From Regnicoccus frigidus (lineage in GTDB: Bacteria; Cyanobacteriota; Cyanobacteriia; PCC-6307; Cyanobiaceae), in assembly GCA_025194985.1 (NCBI GenBank), contig JAOANE010000003.1:1-64000 (forward strand): a stretch of 64,000 bases of DNA, read 5' to 3'. The notes beneath the pieces are model-generated. The model did no database searches, was not told the origin of the DNA, and saw only the letters and a list, made by a program, of their open reading frames with translations. Position numbers and translations under genes: made by a program. Below, piece after piece: positions 24,786 to 33,433 of the stretch. Every line of letters starts with the position of its first letter. The stretch's first letter is position 1.

Positions 24786-27746
24786 TCACTTTGTCTCCAT
24801 CCAGTTCGCTCCCCAGCCGGTGTCCACCACCAGGGGAACGCGGAGGCGAACGGCGTTCTCCATCACCCGTTTCACCGTGGCCAGAACGGTGTCGAGGGCG
24901 TCGGGGGCCGCCTCCAGCACCAGTTCGTCGTGCACCTGCAGCAACAGTCGGGCGGGCAGCCCTGAGGCGCGCAGCTCCTGATCGAGCTGCACCATCGCCA
25001 GCTTGATGATGTCGGCCGATGAGCCTTGGATCGGTGCATTGGCCGCCGCCCGCAGTTGCTGAGCTTCCATTCCCGCGCGGCGGGCCACCTCCAGCTCGAT
25101 CTCTTCTGGTGGCTTGCCTTTCAGCCGGCCGAGGCCACCGGGGTCAAAGGCGAAGGGGCGGCGACGCCCCAGGATTGTCTCCACATAGCCGCGACTGAGG
25201 GCCAGCCGCTCCTGCAGCTCCAGAAAACCGAAAACCCTGGGGTAGCGCTCTTTGTATTTCGAGAGAAACTCCTTGGCCTGCACCTGGCTCACGCCTGTTT
25301 CGCGCGCGAAGCGCTGGGCGCCCATGCCGTAGATCACGCCAAAGTTGATTGTTTTGCCCAGGCGGCGCTCCTCTGCTGTCACCTCGGTTTTGTCGAGTAG
25401 CAGGCGGGCGGTGAGGGCATGCACGTCGTCGCCGTTGGCGTAGGCCTCCAGCAGCACCTCTTCGCCTGAGAGGTGGGTGAGGATGCGCAGCTCGATCTGG
25501 GAGTAATCGGCGCTGATCAGCTGCCAGCCCTCCTGGGGCAGGAAGGCCTTGCGGATGCGGCGGCTGAACTGCGTGCGGATGGGGATGTTCTGCAGGTTGG
25601 GATGGCTGCTGGAGAGCCGTCCGGTGGCGGTCACCGCCTGGTTGAAGTCGGTGTGAACGCGGCCGGTTTCTGGCTCCACCAGGGCTGGCAGCGCATCCAC
25701 ATAGGTGCTTTTGAGCTTGCTCAAGGTGCGGTGCTCCAGCACCAGCGGCACCACCGGGTGATCGGCCTCGAGTTTTTCGAGCACGGCCGCGTCGGTGCTC
25801 CAGCCCGTTTTTGTCTTGCGCGATTTTTTGCGCTCCAGCCCCAGGGTGTCGAACAGCAGCTCGCCCAGTTGTTTGGGTGAGGCCAGGTTGAACTCCACAC
25901 CAGCGGCTTCGCGGGCACCGGCCTCGAGGCTGGCGAGAGCGCCGGCCAGTTCTTCGCTCAGGGTCGCCAGATAGGGCTTGTCGATGCGAATGCCGGTGGC
26001 CTCCATGCGGGCCAGCACCGGCTCCAGCGGCAACTCCAGCTGATCGAGCAACTGCGGCAGGGCTTCCCCCAGCTGCTGCAGCTGGCCGCGCAGCAGCGGC
26101 GTCAGCCGCCAGGTGAGGTGCACATCCATGGCGCAGTAGCGGGCGGCGGCTTCGATCGGCACCCCTGCGAAGGTGTCGCCCTTGGCCACCAGCGCGCTGA
26201 AGCCCTCGGGCGCGAAACCGAAATTGCGCTCGGCCAGCACCTCCAGCCCGTGCTTGGCATTGGCATCGCGCAGGTAATCGGCCAACAGGGTGTCCATCAC
26301 CACCCCCTCCAGGTTCAGGCCATGGCGCAGCAGGATCAGCCGGTCGTACTTGGCGTTCTGCAGGGTTTTGGGGTGCTGGGCACTCTCCAGCCAGGGGGCC
26401 AGGGCCGTGAGCACCCCATCGAGGGGCAACTGCCGGGGTGGCACCGGTGCCTGCTCCAGCAGATCAGTGGCTTCCCCGAACTGGTGGGCGATCGGGATGT
26501 AGGCCAGATCGGCGGGGGCCTCACCCCAGCAGAGGCCCACTCCCACCAGCTCCGCCTGGAAGGGATTCAAGGAAGTGGTTTCGGTGTCGAGGGCGATCGG
26601 CCGGGCGGGATCGCTGGCCGCCATCAGCCGCAACAGCAAGGCTTCGAGCTGCTCTGGGCTCTGGATGATCTGGGGCTGCAGGCTGGGCGCACTTGGATCA
26701 GCGGGGCCTGGTGCGGTTTCCTCTGTGCTGGCGGCCGTTGATGCTGCAGACGACGGTCTGGCCGCTGCGGAATCCGGCGAGCCCTCAGCTTGGTGATCGG
26801 CCGAGAAAGCCTTCTCAAAGGCCGCCAGCTGCCGGGCCAGGCTGAACAGCTCCAGCTCTTCTAAGCGCAGGCCCAAGGCGGCCCCATCCACGGCGCCGAG
26901 CGTCAGCCGCGGTTCGGCCGGCAGGGGGATGTCGATCAGGATCTCGGCGAGCATGCGCGAGCGATAGGCGTTCTCACGGTCGGTTTCGAGCTTTGTTTTG
27001 AGGGCACCTTTGTGCTGATCGAGGGCCGCGTAGATGCCATCGAGGTTGAGGTGGGCGTTGAGCAGGGTGATGGCGGTCTTGGGGCCCACCCCCTTGACGC
27101 CGGGGATGTTGTCGCTGGCATCGCCGGTGAGGGCCTTGAGGTCCACCACCTCCTCCGGCGTCACGCCGAGCTTGGCCACCACTCCCTCACTCCGGATCAG
27201 CAGCGGCCCTGAACTCTTGGCGTACGGGCCACCACCCATGTAGAGCACGGCAATGTCGCGCGCGTCATCGACGAGCTGGAACAGGTCGCGATCACCCGAG
27301 AGGATGCGCACCCGCCAGCCGGCGTTCGCCGCCCGGTTGGCCAGGGTGCCGAGCACGTCGTCGGCCTCGAAACCCGGTGCCATGCACAGGGGCAGATCCA
27401 TGGCCCCAGAGAGGATCTCCTGCAGGTTGGCCAGATCGCTGAAGAAGTGCTCCGGGGCCACATCGCGGTGGGCCTTGTAGCTGGCGTCGGCCTCGTGGCG
27501 GAAAGTGGGCTCGGCGGTGTCAAAGGCGATCACCACCCCCTGGGGGGTGAGGCCCTTGACGTTGTCCAGCAACGCCTTGAGGAAGCCATAGGTGACGCTG
27601 GTGGGCACCCCCTCCTTGGTGGCCAGACCCCCCTCACCGCCCTTGGCGAAGGCATAGAAGCTGCGGAAGGCCAGCGAGTGGCCATCCACCAGCAGCAACA
27701 GGGGCTGCTGAGGCGGACCGGCCTGGGACTGGGGGGCTGCCTTCAT
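24786..27746 (-). CDS. polA: DNA polymerase I
   Basis: 986 residues from ATG 27746 (MKAAPQSQ, then LLLVDGHSLAFRSFYAF). Order: 5'-3' flap exonuclease (ALTGDASDNIPGVKGVGPKT); 3'-5' proofreading domain with intact IALDTETTSL, NAKYDRLILL and YCAMDVHLTW; polymerase motifs A (LISADYSQIELRILTHL), B (RRLGKTINFGVIYGMG) and C (LLQVHDELVLEA). All three proofreading acids are present. A low-complexity alanine/serine linker separates the first two domains. It acts in Okazaki-fragment maturation and repair. The open frame extends far upstream, but that part is shadow of the divergent antiporter gene. Confidence 0.96.
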   Translation of the reverse strand: MKAAPQSQAGPPQQPLLLLVDGHSLAFRSFYAFAKGGEGGLATKEGVPTSVTYGFLKALLDNVKGLTPQGVVIAFDTAEPTFRHEADASYKAHRDVAPEHFFSDLANLQEILSGAMDLPLCMAPGFEADDVLGTLANRAANAGWRVRILSGDRDLFQLVDDARDIAVLYMGGGPYAKSSGPLLIRSEGVVAKLGVTPEEVVDLKALTGDASDNIPGVKGVGPKTAITLLNAHLNLDGIYAALDQHKGALKTKLETDRENAYRSRMLAEILIDIPLPAEPRLTLGAVDGAALGLRLEELELFSLARQLAAFEKAFSADHQAEGSPDSAAARPSSAASTAASTEETAPGPADPSAPSLQPQIIQSPEQLEALLLRLMAASDPARPIALDTETTSLNPFQAELVGVGLCWGEAPADLAYIPIAHQFGEATDLLEQAPVPPRQLPLDGVLTALAPWLESAQHPKTLQNAKYDRLILLRHGLNLEGVVMDTLLADYLRDANAKHGLEVLAERNFGFAPEGFSALVAKGDTFAGVPIEAAARYCAMDVHLTWRLTPLLRGQLQQLGEALPQLLDQLELPLEPVLARMEATGIRIDKPYLATLSEELAGALASLEAGAREAAGVEFNLASPKQLGELLFDTLGLERKKSRKTKTGWSTDAAVLEKLEADHPVVPLVLEHRTLSKLKSTYVDALPALVEPETGRVHTDFNQAVTATGRLSSSHPNLQNIPIRTQFSRRIRKAFLPQEGWQLISADYSQIELRILTHLSGEEVLLEAYANGDDVHALTARLLLDKTEVTAEERRLGKTINFGVIYGMGAQRFARETGVSQVQAKEFLSKYKERYPRVFGFLELQERLALSRGYVETILGRRRPFAFDPGGLGRLKGKPPEEIELEVARRAGMEAQQLRAAANAPIQGSSADIIKLAMVQLDQELRASGLPARLLLQVHDELVLEAAPDALDTVLATVKRVMENAVRLRVPLVVDTGWGANWMETK

Positions 27747-27878
27747 TCGCGCCAGCCTGCCACTTCCTGGGGCATTGTGAGCGAGCAGATCCCCTTGCCT
27801 ACCATCGGTTTCTTTCAGCTCTGGTTTGAGCACCATTGAGATCGAACCGAAAGACCCCCAAGACACCTCGATCAACGC

Positions 27879-29171
27879 TTGAATCTTCCGATCACCGATG
27901 CTCCCGAGCGGCTTGAACTGCTCTGGGGAGTCACTGTTTTTGCTGGCGCTCTGGCCCAGCTGACGGCCGTGCTCACGGGCCTGCCGGCGGTGGTGCTGCT
28001 GCTCTCCGCCGGCCTGGTGATCGGCCGCTCCGGCCTTGGCCTGGTCAACCCCTTTCAGCTGGGCAGCGGCCTCGAAACCGTGGTGGGGCTGCTGGTCAGC
28101 CTGGTGCTCTTTGATGGCGGCCTCAAGCTCAACCTGCCCCAGCAGGTGGCACGGCTGGCGGTGCTGCGGATCGTGCTGGTGCGCTTGCTGCTGGCCCTGC
28201 CCTGCGGCCTGCTGGCGGCCCACTGGCTGGCGGGGCTGAACTGGCCGTTGGCGGCGGTGTTCAGCGCGATCGTGCTGGGCACCGGCCCCACGGTGGTCAC
28301 CCCCTTGGTGCAGCAGATGCGCCTCGCGCCGCCCCTCGGAGAGGTGCTTGAAGGCGAAGGCCTGGTACTCGAACCATTCGCGGCCGTCCTGGCGCTGCTG
28401 CTGCTGGAGCTGGTACTCGGTGGTCTGGGCGGCTGGAAGCAACTCGGTATCGACCTGGTGATTCGCCTCGGTGGCGGTGTGGTGATCGGCCTCCTCAGTG
28501 GCCTGTTGCTCTCCGAGCTGCTGCGCCGCCTGCCGGTGGATCCCACCAGTGGCCTGCGCCTGCAGCTCACCCTGGGCATCCTCTTTCTGATGTTCACCGG
28601 CTGCGAAGTGCTGCTGCCCGAGTCGGGCTTGCCGGCCTCCGTGGCTGCTGGCTGGATGGTGGGTCGCCGTGACCAGCTCGATTCCGCCCAGCTCGAAACC
28701 CTGATCCGCCAGCTGGCTCAGCTGGCGGTCAGCATTTTGTTCCCCCTGCTGGCCGCCGATGTCTCCTGGGCGGAGCTCAGCCCGCTCGGTTTCGGTGGCG
28801 TGGCCTGCGTGCTGGCCCTGATGCTGGTGGTGAGGCCCCTGGCCATGGGGATCGCCACAGCCGGCTTACCGCTCAGCCTGCCCCAGAAGGTCTTGCTGGC
28901 CTGGCTGGCCCCACGCGGCATCGTCACCGCTGCGGTGGCCAGCCTGTTCGCCCTGCGGCTCGATGAAGCCGGGGTTCCCGGGGCCGGCCAGCTGCAGGGC
29001 CTGGTCTTCCTGACGATCCTGATGACGGTGGGCATCCAGGGGCTGACGGCGGCCCCATTGGCGAAACTGCTCGGCCTGGTGCGGCCCGCCCCCAGCGAAA
29101 ACGAAGTGGACGGCGAAGAGACCAGCGAAGATTCGCTTGGCTCAGGTGGCGAGGCTGCGCTCAAGGCGTGA
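27879..29171 (+). CDS. Cation/proton antiporter (CPA1/NhaP-like)
   Basis: 430-residue membrane protein with about 12 helices. It starts LLWGVTVFAGALAQLTAVL, with VVGLLVSLVLFDGGLKLNL (the LFDGG element of NhaP/CPA1 types), FSAIVLGTGPTVVTPLVQQ (transport-site region, with T-G-P where many have S-D-P), LEGEGLVLEPFAA, and LLAWLAPRGIVTAAVASLF. Probably exchanges Na+ or K+ for H+. TTG 27879 is the best start because family N-termini begin about 10 residues before LLWGITVFAG. The last 30 bases overlap gltX on the opposite strand. Confidence 0.82.
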   Translation: MNLPITDAPERLELLWGVTVFAGALAQLTAVLTGLPAVVLLLSAGLVIGRSGLGLVNPFQLGSGLETVVGLLVSLVLFDGGLKLNLPQQVARLAVLRIVLVRLLLALPCGLLAAHWLAGLNWPLAAVFSAIVLGTGPTVVTPLVQQMRLAPPLGEVLEGEGLVLEPFAAVLALLLLELVLGGLGGWKQLGIDLVIRLGGGVVIGLLSGLLLSELLRRLPVDPTSGLRLQLTLGILFLMFTGCEVLLPESGLPASVAAGWMVGRRDQLDSAQLETLIRQLAQLAVSILFPLLAADVSWAELSPLGFGGVACVLALMLVVRPLAMGIATAGLPLSLPQKVLLAWLAPRGIVTAAVASLFALRLDEAGVPGAGQLQGLVFLTILMTVGIQGLTAAPLAKLLGLVRPAPSENEVDGEETSEDSLGSGGEAALKA

Positions 29172-30581
29172 GCGATCTTCGCCGCTTGGGTGCAGCAGGC
29201 ACCAGGTGGTGATCAGATCCGGGCCCTGCAGGCTGCCGAGCAGTGCCGCCCGCAGGCTCTTCATCACCACGCCTTTCTTGACGCCAGCCCCACTGGCGGC
29301 TACAGCCAACAGCTCCCGGGCCGTGGCGTCGGCCAGCGGTTGATCGCTAGCCGGCAGCGCCTCCAGCAGGGCAGCGAGCGCCGAGCGGGCCTCCGCCGAA
29401 GCCAGCTGTCCGGTCGCGGTCGCGTCGTAGCCGGGCCATTCAAAAAACGGACGGGCCTGGTCGAGGCCGTCTTGCAGGGTCACCAGCGACGGGCCGAGCA
29501 GGGCGGCGAGTTGCTCGCCCCAGGCCCCATCAGCACTCGAATCCCACCAGCCTGCGGCCTGCCAGAGCGGCAGCAGTTCAGCCAACAGAACGGCAGGGCT
29601 GCGCTCATGCAGCACCTGGCTGTTGAGCCAGTTGAGCTTGTCCCAGTCGAAGCGGGCTCCGGCCCGGTTGACCCGCTCAAAACCAAAGGCCGCCGCCGCC
29701 TCCGCCAGGCCGAAACGTTCAGCCATGCCCTCGGGCGGCGACCAACCCAGCAGGGTCATGTAATTGACCAGCGCCTCGGCGGTGTAGCCGCGGTCGCGGA
29801 AATCAGCCACCGAGGTGACCCCATCGCGCTTGGAGAGCTTGCGCCCTTCGCCATTGAGGATCAGCGGGGTGTGGGCAAACACCGGCAGGGGCAGCCCCAG
29901 CGCCTCGTAGAGCAGCAGCTGCTTGGCGGTGTTGGCGATGTGGTCTTCGCCGCGGATCACATGGCTGATCGCCATGGCGGCATCGTCGACGACCACCACC
30001 AGGTTGTAGAGGGGATCGCCGATGTCCGCTGCCGGGGCGCGGCGGGCAATCACCATGTCACCGCCGAGGTCGTTGCCGCTCCAGCGCATCTCACCCCGCA
30101 CCAGATCACTCCAGCCGATCGTGGCCTGGTCGTCGATGCGGAAACGGATCACCGCCTCGCGGCCTTCGGCGGCAAAGGCTGCCTGCTGGGCAGCGCTGAG
30201 ATCGCGGTGGGCATTGTTGTGGCGTGGCGGTGCGTTGAGGTCCTTCTGCTCCTGGCGCATCTGCTCGAGTTCCGCCTCGCTCATGAAGCAGCGGTAGGCG
30301 TGGCCGCTGGCGAGCAACTGGGCAATGGCGGCGCGGTGGGCTTCGATCTGCTCGCTCTGGATCACCGGCTCGCCGTCCCAGCCCAGGCCGAGCCAGGAGA
30401 GGCCATCGAGGATGTTGGCGGTGAATTCCGGCTTGGAGCGTTCCTTGTCGGTGTCCTCGATCCGCAGCAGGAACGCACCGCCGTGATGGCGGGCGAACAG
30501 CCAGTTGAAAACAGCGGTTCGGGCCGTGCCGATATGAAGCGTGCCGGTGGGGCTGGGAGCCAGGCGTACCCGCACCGTCAC
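29142..30581 (-). CDS. gltX: Glutamyl-tRNA synthetase
   Basis: 479 residues from GTG 30581, supported by AAGGAG nine bases upstream. Class I signature RLAPSPTGTLHIGTART (HIGH-type) is at the N-terminus and LSKRDGVTS (KMSKS-type) follows near residue 245; LLRIEDTDKERS is typical. It charges tRNA-Glu, and in cyanobacteria also supplies Glu-tRNA for tetrapyrrole synthesis through hemA (present at 57462-58772) and for Gln-tRNA amidation. Immediately upstream is tRNA-Asp on the same strand. Confidence 0.96.
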   Translation of the reverse strand: MTVRVRLAPSPTGTLHIGTARTAVFNWLFARHHGGAFLLRIEDTDKERSKPEFTANILDGLSWLGLGWDGEPVIQSEQIEAHRAAIAQLLASGHAYRCFMSEAELEQMRQEQKDLNAPPRHNNAHRDLSAAQQAAFAAEGREAVIRFRIDDQATIGWSDLVRGEMRWSGNDLGGDMVIARRAPAADIGDPLYNLVVVVDDAAMAISHVIRGEDHIANTAKQLLLYEALGLPLPVFAHTPLILNGEGRKLSKRDGVTSVADFRDRGYTAEALVNYMTLLGWSPPEGMAERFGLAEAAAAFGFERVNRAGARFDWDKLNWLNSQVLHERSPAVLLAELLPLWQAAGWWDSSADGAWGEQLAALLGPSLVTLQDGLDQARPFFEWPGYDATATGQLASAEARSALAALLEALPASDQPLADATARELLAVAASGAGVKKGVVMKSLRAALLGSLQGPDLITTWCLLHPSGEDRSRLERSLAT

Positions 30582-30621
30582 AACAACGTTCTCCTTGATG
30601 ACAAGGGCTCAAAGAGCCAAA

Positions 30622-30695
30622 CGGGACTGACGGGATTCGAACCCGCAACTTCCGCCGTGACAGGGCGGTGCTCTAACCGGTTGAACTACAGTCCC
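30622..30695 (-). tRNA. tRNA-Asp (anticodon GTC)
   Basis: A 74-nt cloverleaf on the minus strand. Acceptor GGGACTG pairs with CAGTCCC, discriminator G. Anticodon arm CCGCC-CTGTCAC-GGCGG places GTC. The T arm GGGTTCGAATCCC is canonical, and the D arm has GTTCAACCGGTTAGAGC. CCA is not encoded. It lies 40 bases upstream of gltX on the same strand. Confidence 0.96.
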
Positions 30696-30806
30696 AGATG
30701 ATGCGAACCGGCAGCGTACTGGCAGACGGGAATCAACCCGGCGCCGGTGCGGCTATCGGTGCCGCCAGAGCGACCACGGCAGTATCAACCGCCGCCTGTC
30801 CCGCCG

Positions 30807-31307
30807 TCAACCAGGAGTGGGCAGGCGGTGCAGCTCCACCAACATCGCCGCGATGCTCTCGGGATTGGCCGCCCGTTCGTCGCTGCAGCTCAACTCGCGC
30901 CCCAGCACCGTGGAGCCGAGGTGGGAGAACTGGAGCCGCATCGCGCTCAGGGCCTTCTGGCCGCTGCCGCCGCTGTGGCTGGAGAGCGCCACCGGCAGGC
31001 CGTTGAAGAGGCTGCGGAAATCGCTGGTGGTCCGCGAAAGCCAGGCCAGGGCACTGGAGAGGCTGGGGGGCAGCGAGCCGTTGTACTCAGGCGCACAGAT
31101 CCACAGCCGCTGGTGCAGGCGCAGTTCAGTGGCGAGCCGATCCAGATTCGCTCCTGGTCCCACCGCTTCGGCCGCCGGGGTGTAGAGCGACAGACCCAGG
31201 GCGACAAGATCGATCAGCTCAACGCCGTGCCCCTGCTCCGCCGCAATCGAGCTGACGCGTCGCGCCAAGACGAGGTTATGGCCATTGCTGGCCGCCAGGA
31301 TGAGCAT
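30807..31307 (-). CDS. NADPH-dependent FMN reductase-family flavoprotein
   Basis: 166 residues with a flavodoxin-like fold. MLILAASNGHNLVLARRV is the phosphate-binding loop, then LWICAPEYNGSLPPSLSSALAWLSR (the PEYNGS-x-P-x-x-x-K/S-x-A-x-D/W element) and LPVALSSHSGGSGQKAL. It should reduce FMN or quinones with NAD(P)H. The family commonly includes azo- and chromate reductases. It is monocistronic-looking, 24 bases downstream of the PSHCP gene on the same strand. Confidence 0.85.
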   Translation of the reverse strand: MLILAASNGHNLVLARRVSSIAAEQGHGVELIDLVALGLSLYTPAAEAVGPGANLDRLATELRLHQRLWICAPEYNGSLPPSLSSALAWLSRTTSDFRSLFNGLPVALSSHSGGSGQKALSAMRLQFSHLGSTVLGRELSCSDERAANPESIAAMLVELHRLPTPG

Positions 31308-31331
31308 GAAGACGCCAAAGCTGCAGGGAGC

Positions 31332-31520
31332 CTAGGGACGGAAGCCGGCCGGTTCGATCAAGCGCACCTGGTTACCCCGGGCGGTGAACTCACGACCCTG
31401 GTCGCTTTGGACAACAACACGACCACCGGATTTGACCCGGATCACCCGGGCACGGACCCAGCCAAGAGCCGCAGACTCCAGAACTTTGACCACATCACCG
31501 GGCTGTAAATCCAACTCCAT
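31332..31520 (-). CDS. PSHCP, hyper-conserved protein of picocyanobacteria
   Basis: 62 residues from ATG 31520. It starts MELDLQPGDVVKVLES and continues VRARVIRVKSGGRVVVQSD, a beta-rich, SH3-like composition. Length, sequence as I recall it and location (between tRNA-Trp and tRNA-Asp/gltX, near rplS and map) match PSHCP, reported as invariant across Prochlorococcus and marine Synechococcus and linked experimentally to ribosomal protein L2, PsaD and a Ycf48-like protein. A proposed role is ribosome- or RNA-associated. The start could be extended 22 codons upstream but that would run into the tRNA gene. Confidence 0.85.
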   Translation of the reverse strand: MELDLQPGDVVKVLESAALGWVRARVIRVKSGGRVVVQSDQGREFTARGNQVRLIEPAGFRP

Positions 31521-31556
31521 GTCCGGAACCAGGAAAGTGCAGGAAAGGGCATCGAG

Positions 31557-31629
31557 CGCGCCGTGGAGGACTTGAACCCCCGACATCAGGTTTTGGAGAC
31601 CTGCGTTCTACCAACTGAACTAACGGCGC
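31557..31629 (-). tRNA. tRNA-Trp (anticodon CCA)
   Basis: A 73-nt cloverleaf on the minus strand. Acceptor GCGCCGT pairs with ACGGCGC, discriminator G. Anticodon arm CAGGT-CTCCAAA-ACCTG places CCA. T arm GGGGGTTCAAGTCCTCC and D arm GTTCAGTTGGTAGAAC are normal. No encoded CCA. It lies between rplS and the PSHCP gene, probably in one transcript. Confidence 0.96.
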
Positions 31630-31646
31630 AAGAAGAGGCCCTTTCG

Positions 31647-31671
31647 CCCGGTGCCCAAGGGCAGCACCGGG
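31647..31671. other. Inverted repeat between rplS and tRNA-Trp
   Basis: Perfect 8-bp arms CCCGGTGC (31647-31654) and GCACCGGG (31664-31671) flank a 9-base loop. Neither side has a T-run, so it is not a standard terminator in either direction. It could be an RNA hairpin separating rplS from the tRNA in the primary transcript (a processing or stabilising structure). Function is inferred only from position. Confidence 0.5.
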
Positions 31672-31708
31672 AAATTGAAACGACGAATAAAAACGTTGGA
31701 ACGAAACT

Positions 31709-32161
31709 TCAGCGATCGAAACGCTGTTTGACGCGGGTGGCCTTACCAACCCGATCGCGCAGGTAGAAGAGCTTGGCCCGGCGAACCTTACCGCGCCGCT
31801 CCACCTTGACCGTGGCCACCTGCGGGCTGTGCAGCATGAACACCCGCTCCACACCGATGCCCTGGAAGATGCGCCGGACGGTGATCGTTTCGTTCATGCC
31901 GCCGTGGCGCTTGGCAATCACCACGCCCTCGTAAGGCTGAACCCGCTCCTTGTTGCCCTCACTGATGCGCACGCCCACGCGAACGGTGTCGCCCACATAG
32001 AGCTCAGGCAGATCGCTCTTGAGCTGCTCGGCTTCAAAGGCCTTGATCAGGTCATAGGCGCAAAGCTTGGGGCCAGCCGGCTTCGCAGCCTCTGGGCTTG
32101 CCTCTGGAGCTGCCGTTGCAGTAGCTGCCGTTGAATCGGTTTCGTTGATTTCCGCTGCCAT
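31709..32161 (-). CDS. rplS: 50S ribosomal protein L19
   Basis: 150 residues from ATG 32161. The N-terminal 40 residues are an alanine-rich extension typical of cyanobacteria. The core then has LPELYVGDTVRVGVRISEGNKERVQPYEG (split motif: YVGDTVRVGVRISEGNKER, QPYEGVVIAKRHGG), TITVRRIFQGIGVERVFMLHSP and RRAKLFYLRDRVGKATRVKQR. A start eight codons upstream is possible. L19 sits at the 30S-50S interface. tRNA-Trp and PSHCP follow on the same strand. Confidence 0.95.
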   Translation of the reverse strand: MAAEINETDSTAATATAAPEASPEAAKPAGPKLCAYDLIKAFEAEQLKSDLPELYVGDTVRVGVRISEGNKERVQPYEGVVIAKRHGGMNETITVRRIFQGIGVERVFMLHSPQVATVKVERRGKVRRAKLFYLRDRVGKATRVKQRFDR

Positions 32162-32202
32162 CCCAGTTCCGAGGTTTCTGGCCAAACAACAACTGTAACG
32201 CC

Positions 32203-32514
32203 TCAGCTTTCAGGCTCTGTCTTGGGCTTCGCTTGCGCTGAACGGCGCCATTGCTGCACCGCCATGCCGAAGCCGGTCGCCAGCATCCAGAGCAGGCCCA
32301 GCCCATTGAGGGCCACATAAACCGTTTCGCCATGGCGACCGAGCCATTCGCCCTCGTGGAGGACCATCAGCACGTGGGCCTGGTCCCGGCTCAGGCCTCC
32401 CCAGTCACGCAGCAGGCGGTAACCCATGCCGCTGAGCACGGTGAGCAACAGTGGTGCCAGCACCAGCGGGGCTAAGCGGCCGTGCCAGCGCCGCAGTCTT
32501 GCCATGGCCTGCAT
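32203..32514 (-). CDS. Small membrane protein, PepSY-TM-like
   Basis: 103 residues from ATG 32514 (a second ATG is at 32505). WHGRLAPLVLAPLLLTVLSGMGYRL and LGLLWMLATGFGMAVQQWRRS are two membrane helices around a polar loop (DWGGLSRDQAHVLMVLHEGEWL). The W-H-x-x-x-G opening and H in the loop recall PepSY-associated TM proteins. Function is unknown. It is upstream of rplS on the same strand, 55 bases from the divergent map gene. Confidence 0.6.
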   Translation of the reverse strand: MQAMARLRRWHGRLAPLVLAPLLLTVLSGMGYRLLRDWGGLSRDQAHVLMVLHEGEWLGRHGETVYVALNGLGLLWMLATGFGMAVQQWRRSAQAKPKTEPES

Positions 32515-32569
32515 GGTCGCTGCCGGAAAGTTGGTAGCTTGTGATTCTGAATTGTTAGGGCGCCCGTCG

Positions 32570-33433
32570 ATGAATCTGTTCGCCGACCTGCTGGCCACGG
32601 GCACCGCCACACCGAAGAAAGCGGCGACGGCCACCGCCGTTCAGACCGGTCCGCGCATCCAGAAAGGCCGCCGTGGCGTTGAGATCAAGTCGGCGCGCGA
32701 AATCGAGATCATGCGCCAGGCCAGCCGCATCGTCGCCACCGTGCTGCGCGAACTGCTCGAACTGGCCGCTCCCGGCATGACCACAGCCGACCTGGACCGT
32801 CAGGCCGAAAAGCGCATCCGCTCGATGGGGGCCACCCCCAGCTTCAAGGGCTATCACGGCTTCCCGGCCAGCATCTGCGCCAGCATCAACAACCAGGTGG
32901 TGCACGGCATCCCCAGCGCCAAACAGGTTATCCGCGCGGGCGATCTGCTCAAGATCGACACGGGCGCCTATTTCGAGGGCTATCACGGCGACAGCTGCGT
33001 GTCCGTCTGCGTGGGTGAGAGCTCCGAGGAAGCACGCCGGCTGAGTCGGGTGGCCCAGGAGTCGCTGATGAAGGGCCTGGGCCAGGTCAAGGCCGGCAAC
33101 ACCCTGCTCGACATCGCTGGCGCTGTTCAAGACCACGTCGAAGCCCACGGCTATGCCGTCGTGGAGGACTACACCGGCCATGGCGTCGGCCGCAACCTGC
33201 ACGAAGAGCCTTCGGTGTTCAACTTCCGCACCAACGACCTGCCCAACGTCAAGCTGCGTCCCGGCATGACCCTGGCGGTGGAGCCGATTCTCAACGCCGG
33301 CAGCAAGGTCTGCCGCACCCTGGCCGACCGCTGGACCGTGGTCACCGCCGATGGCAGCCTCTCGGCCCAGTGGGAGCACACGATTGTGGTCACCAGTGAC
33401 GGCTGCGAGATTCTCACCGACCGCGACTTCTAA
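32570..33433 (+). CDS. map: Methionine aminopeptidase, type I
   Basis: 287 residues from ATG 32570. It has the five metal ligands of type I enzymes: D and D in LKIDTGAYFEGYHGDSCVSV, H in DYTGHGVGRNLHEEP, and E in MTLAVEPIL and SAQWEHTIVV. The substrate histidine is in GYHGFPASICASINNQVVHG. It removes N-terminal methionine co-translationally. The roughly 35-residue N-terminal extension is alanine/threonine rich and lacks zinc-finger cysteines. It converges with the following SDR gene, overlapping by 4 bases. Confidence 0.95.
   Translation: MNLFADLLATGTATPKKAATATAVQTGPRIQKGRRGVEIKSAREIEIMRQASRIVATVLRELLELAAPGMTTADLDRQAEKRIRSMGATPSFKGYHGFPASICASINNQVVHGIPSAKQVIRAGDLLKIDTGAYFEGYHGDSCVSVCVGESSEEARRLSRVAQESLMKGLGQVKAGNTLLDIAGAVQDHVEAHGYAVVEDYTGHGVGRNLHEEPSVFNFRTNDLPNVKLRPGMTLAVEPILNAGSKVCRTLADRWTVVTADGSLSAQWEHTIVVTSDGCEILTDRDF

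Noticed and set aside
27747..28442. N-terminal extension of polA by about 230 residues
   Set aside because: The extension is glutamine/histidine-rich shadow of the antiporter gene; DNA polymerase I homologues begin near ATG 27746.
29190..30701. Plus-strand frame of 503 codons over gltX
   Set aside because: Opposite-strand shadow; gltX has intact HIGH and KMSKS motifs and the frame would run through the tRNA-Asp gene.
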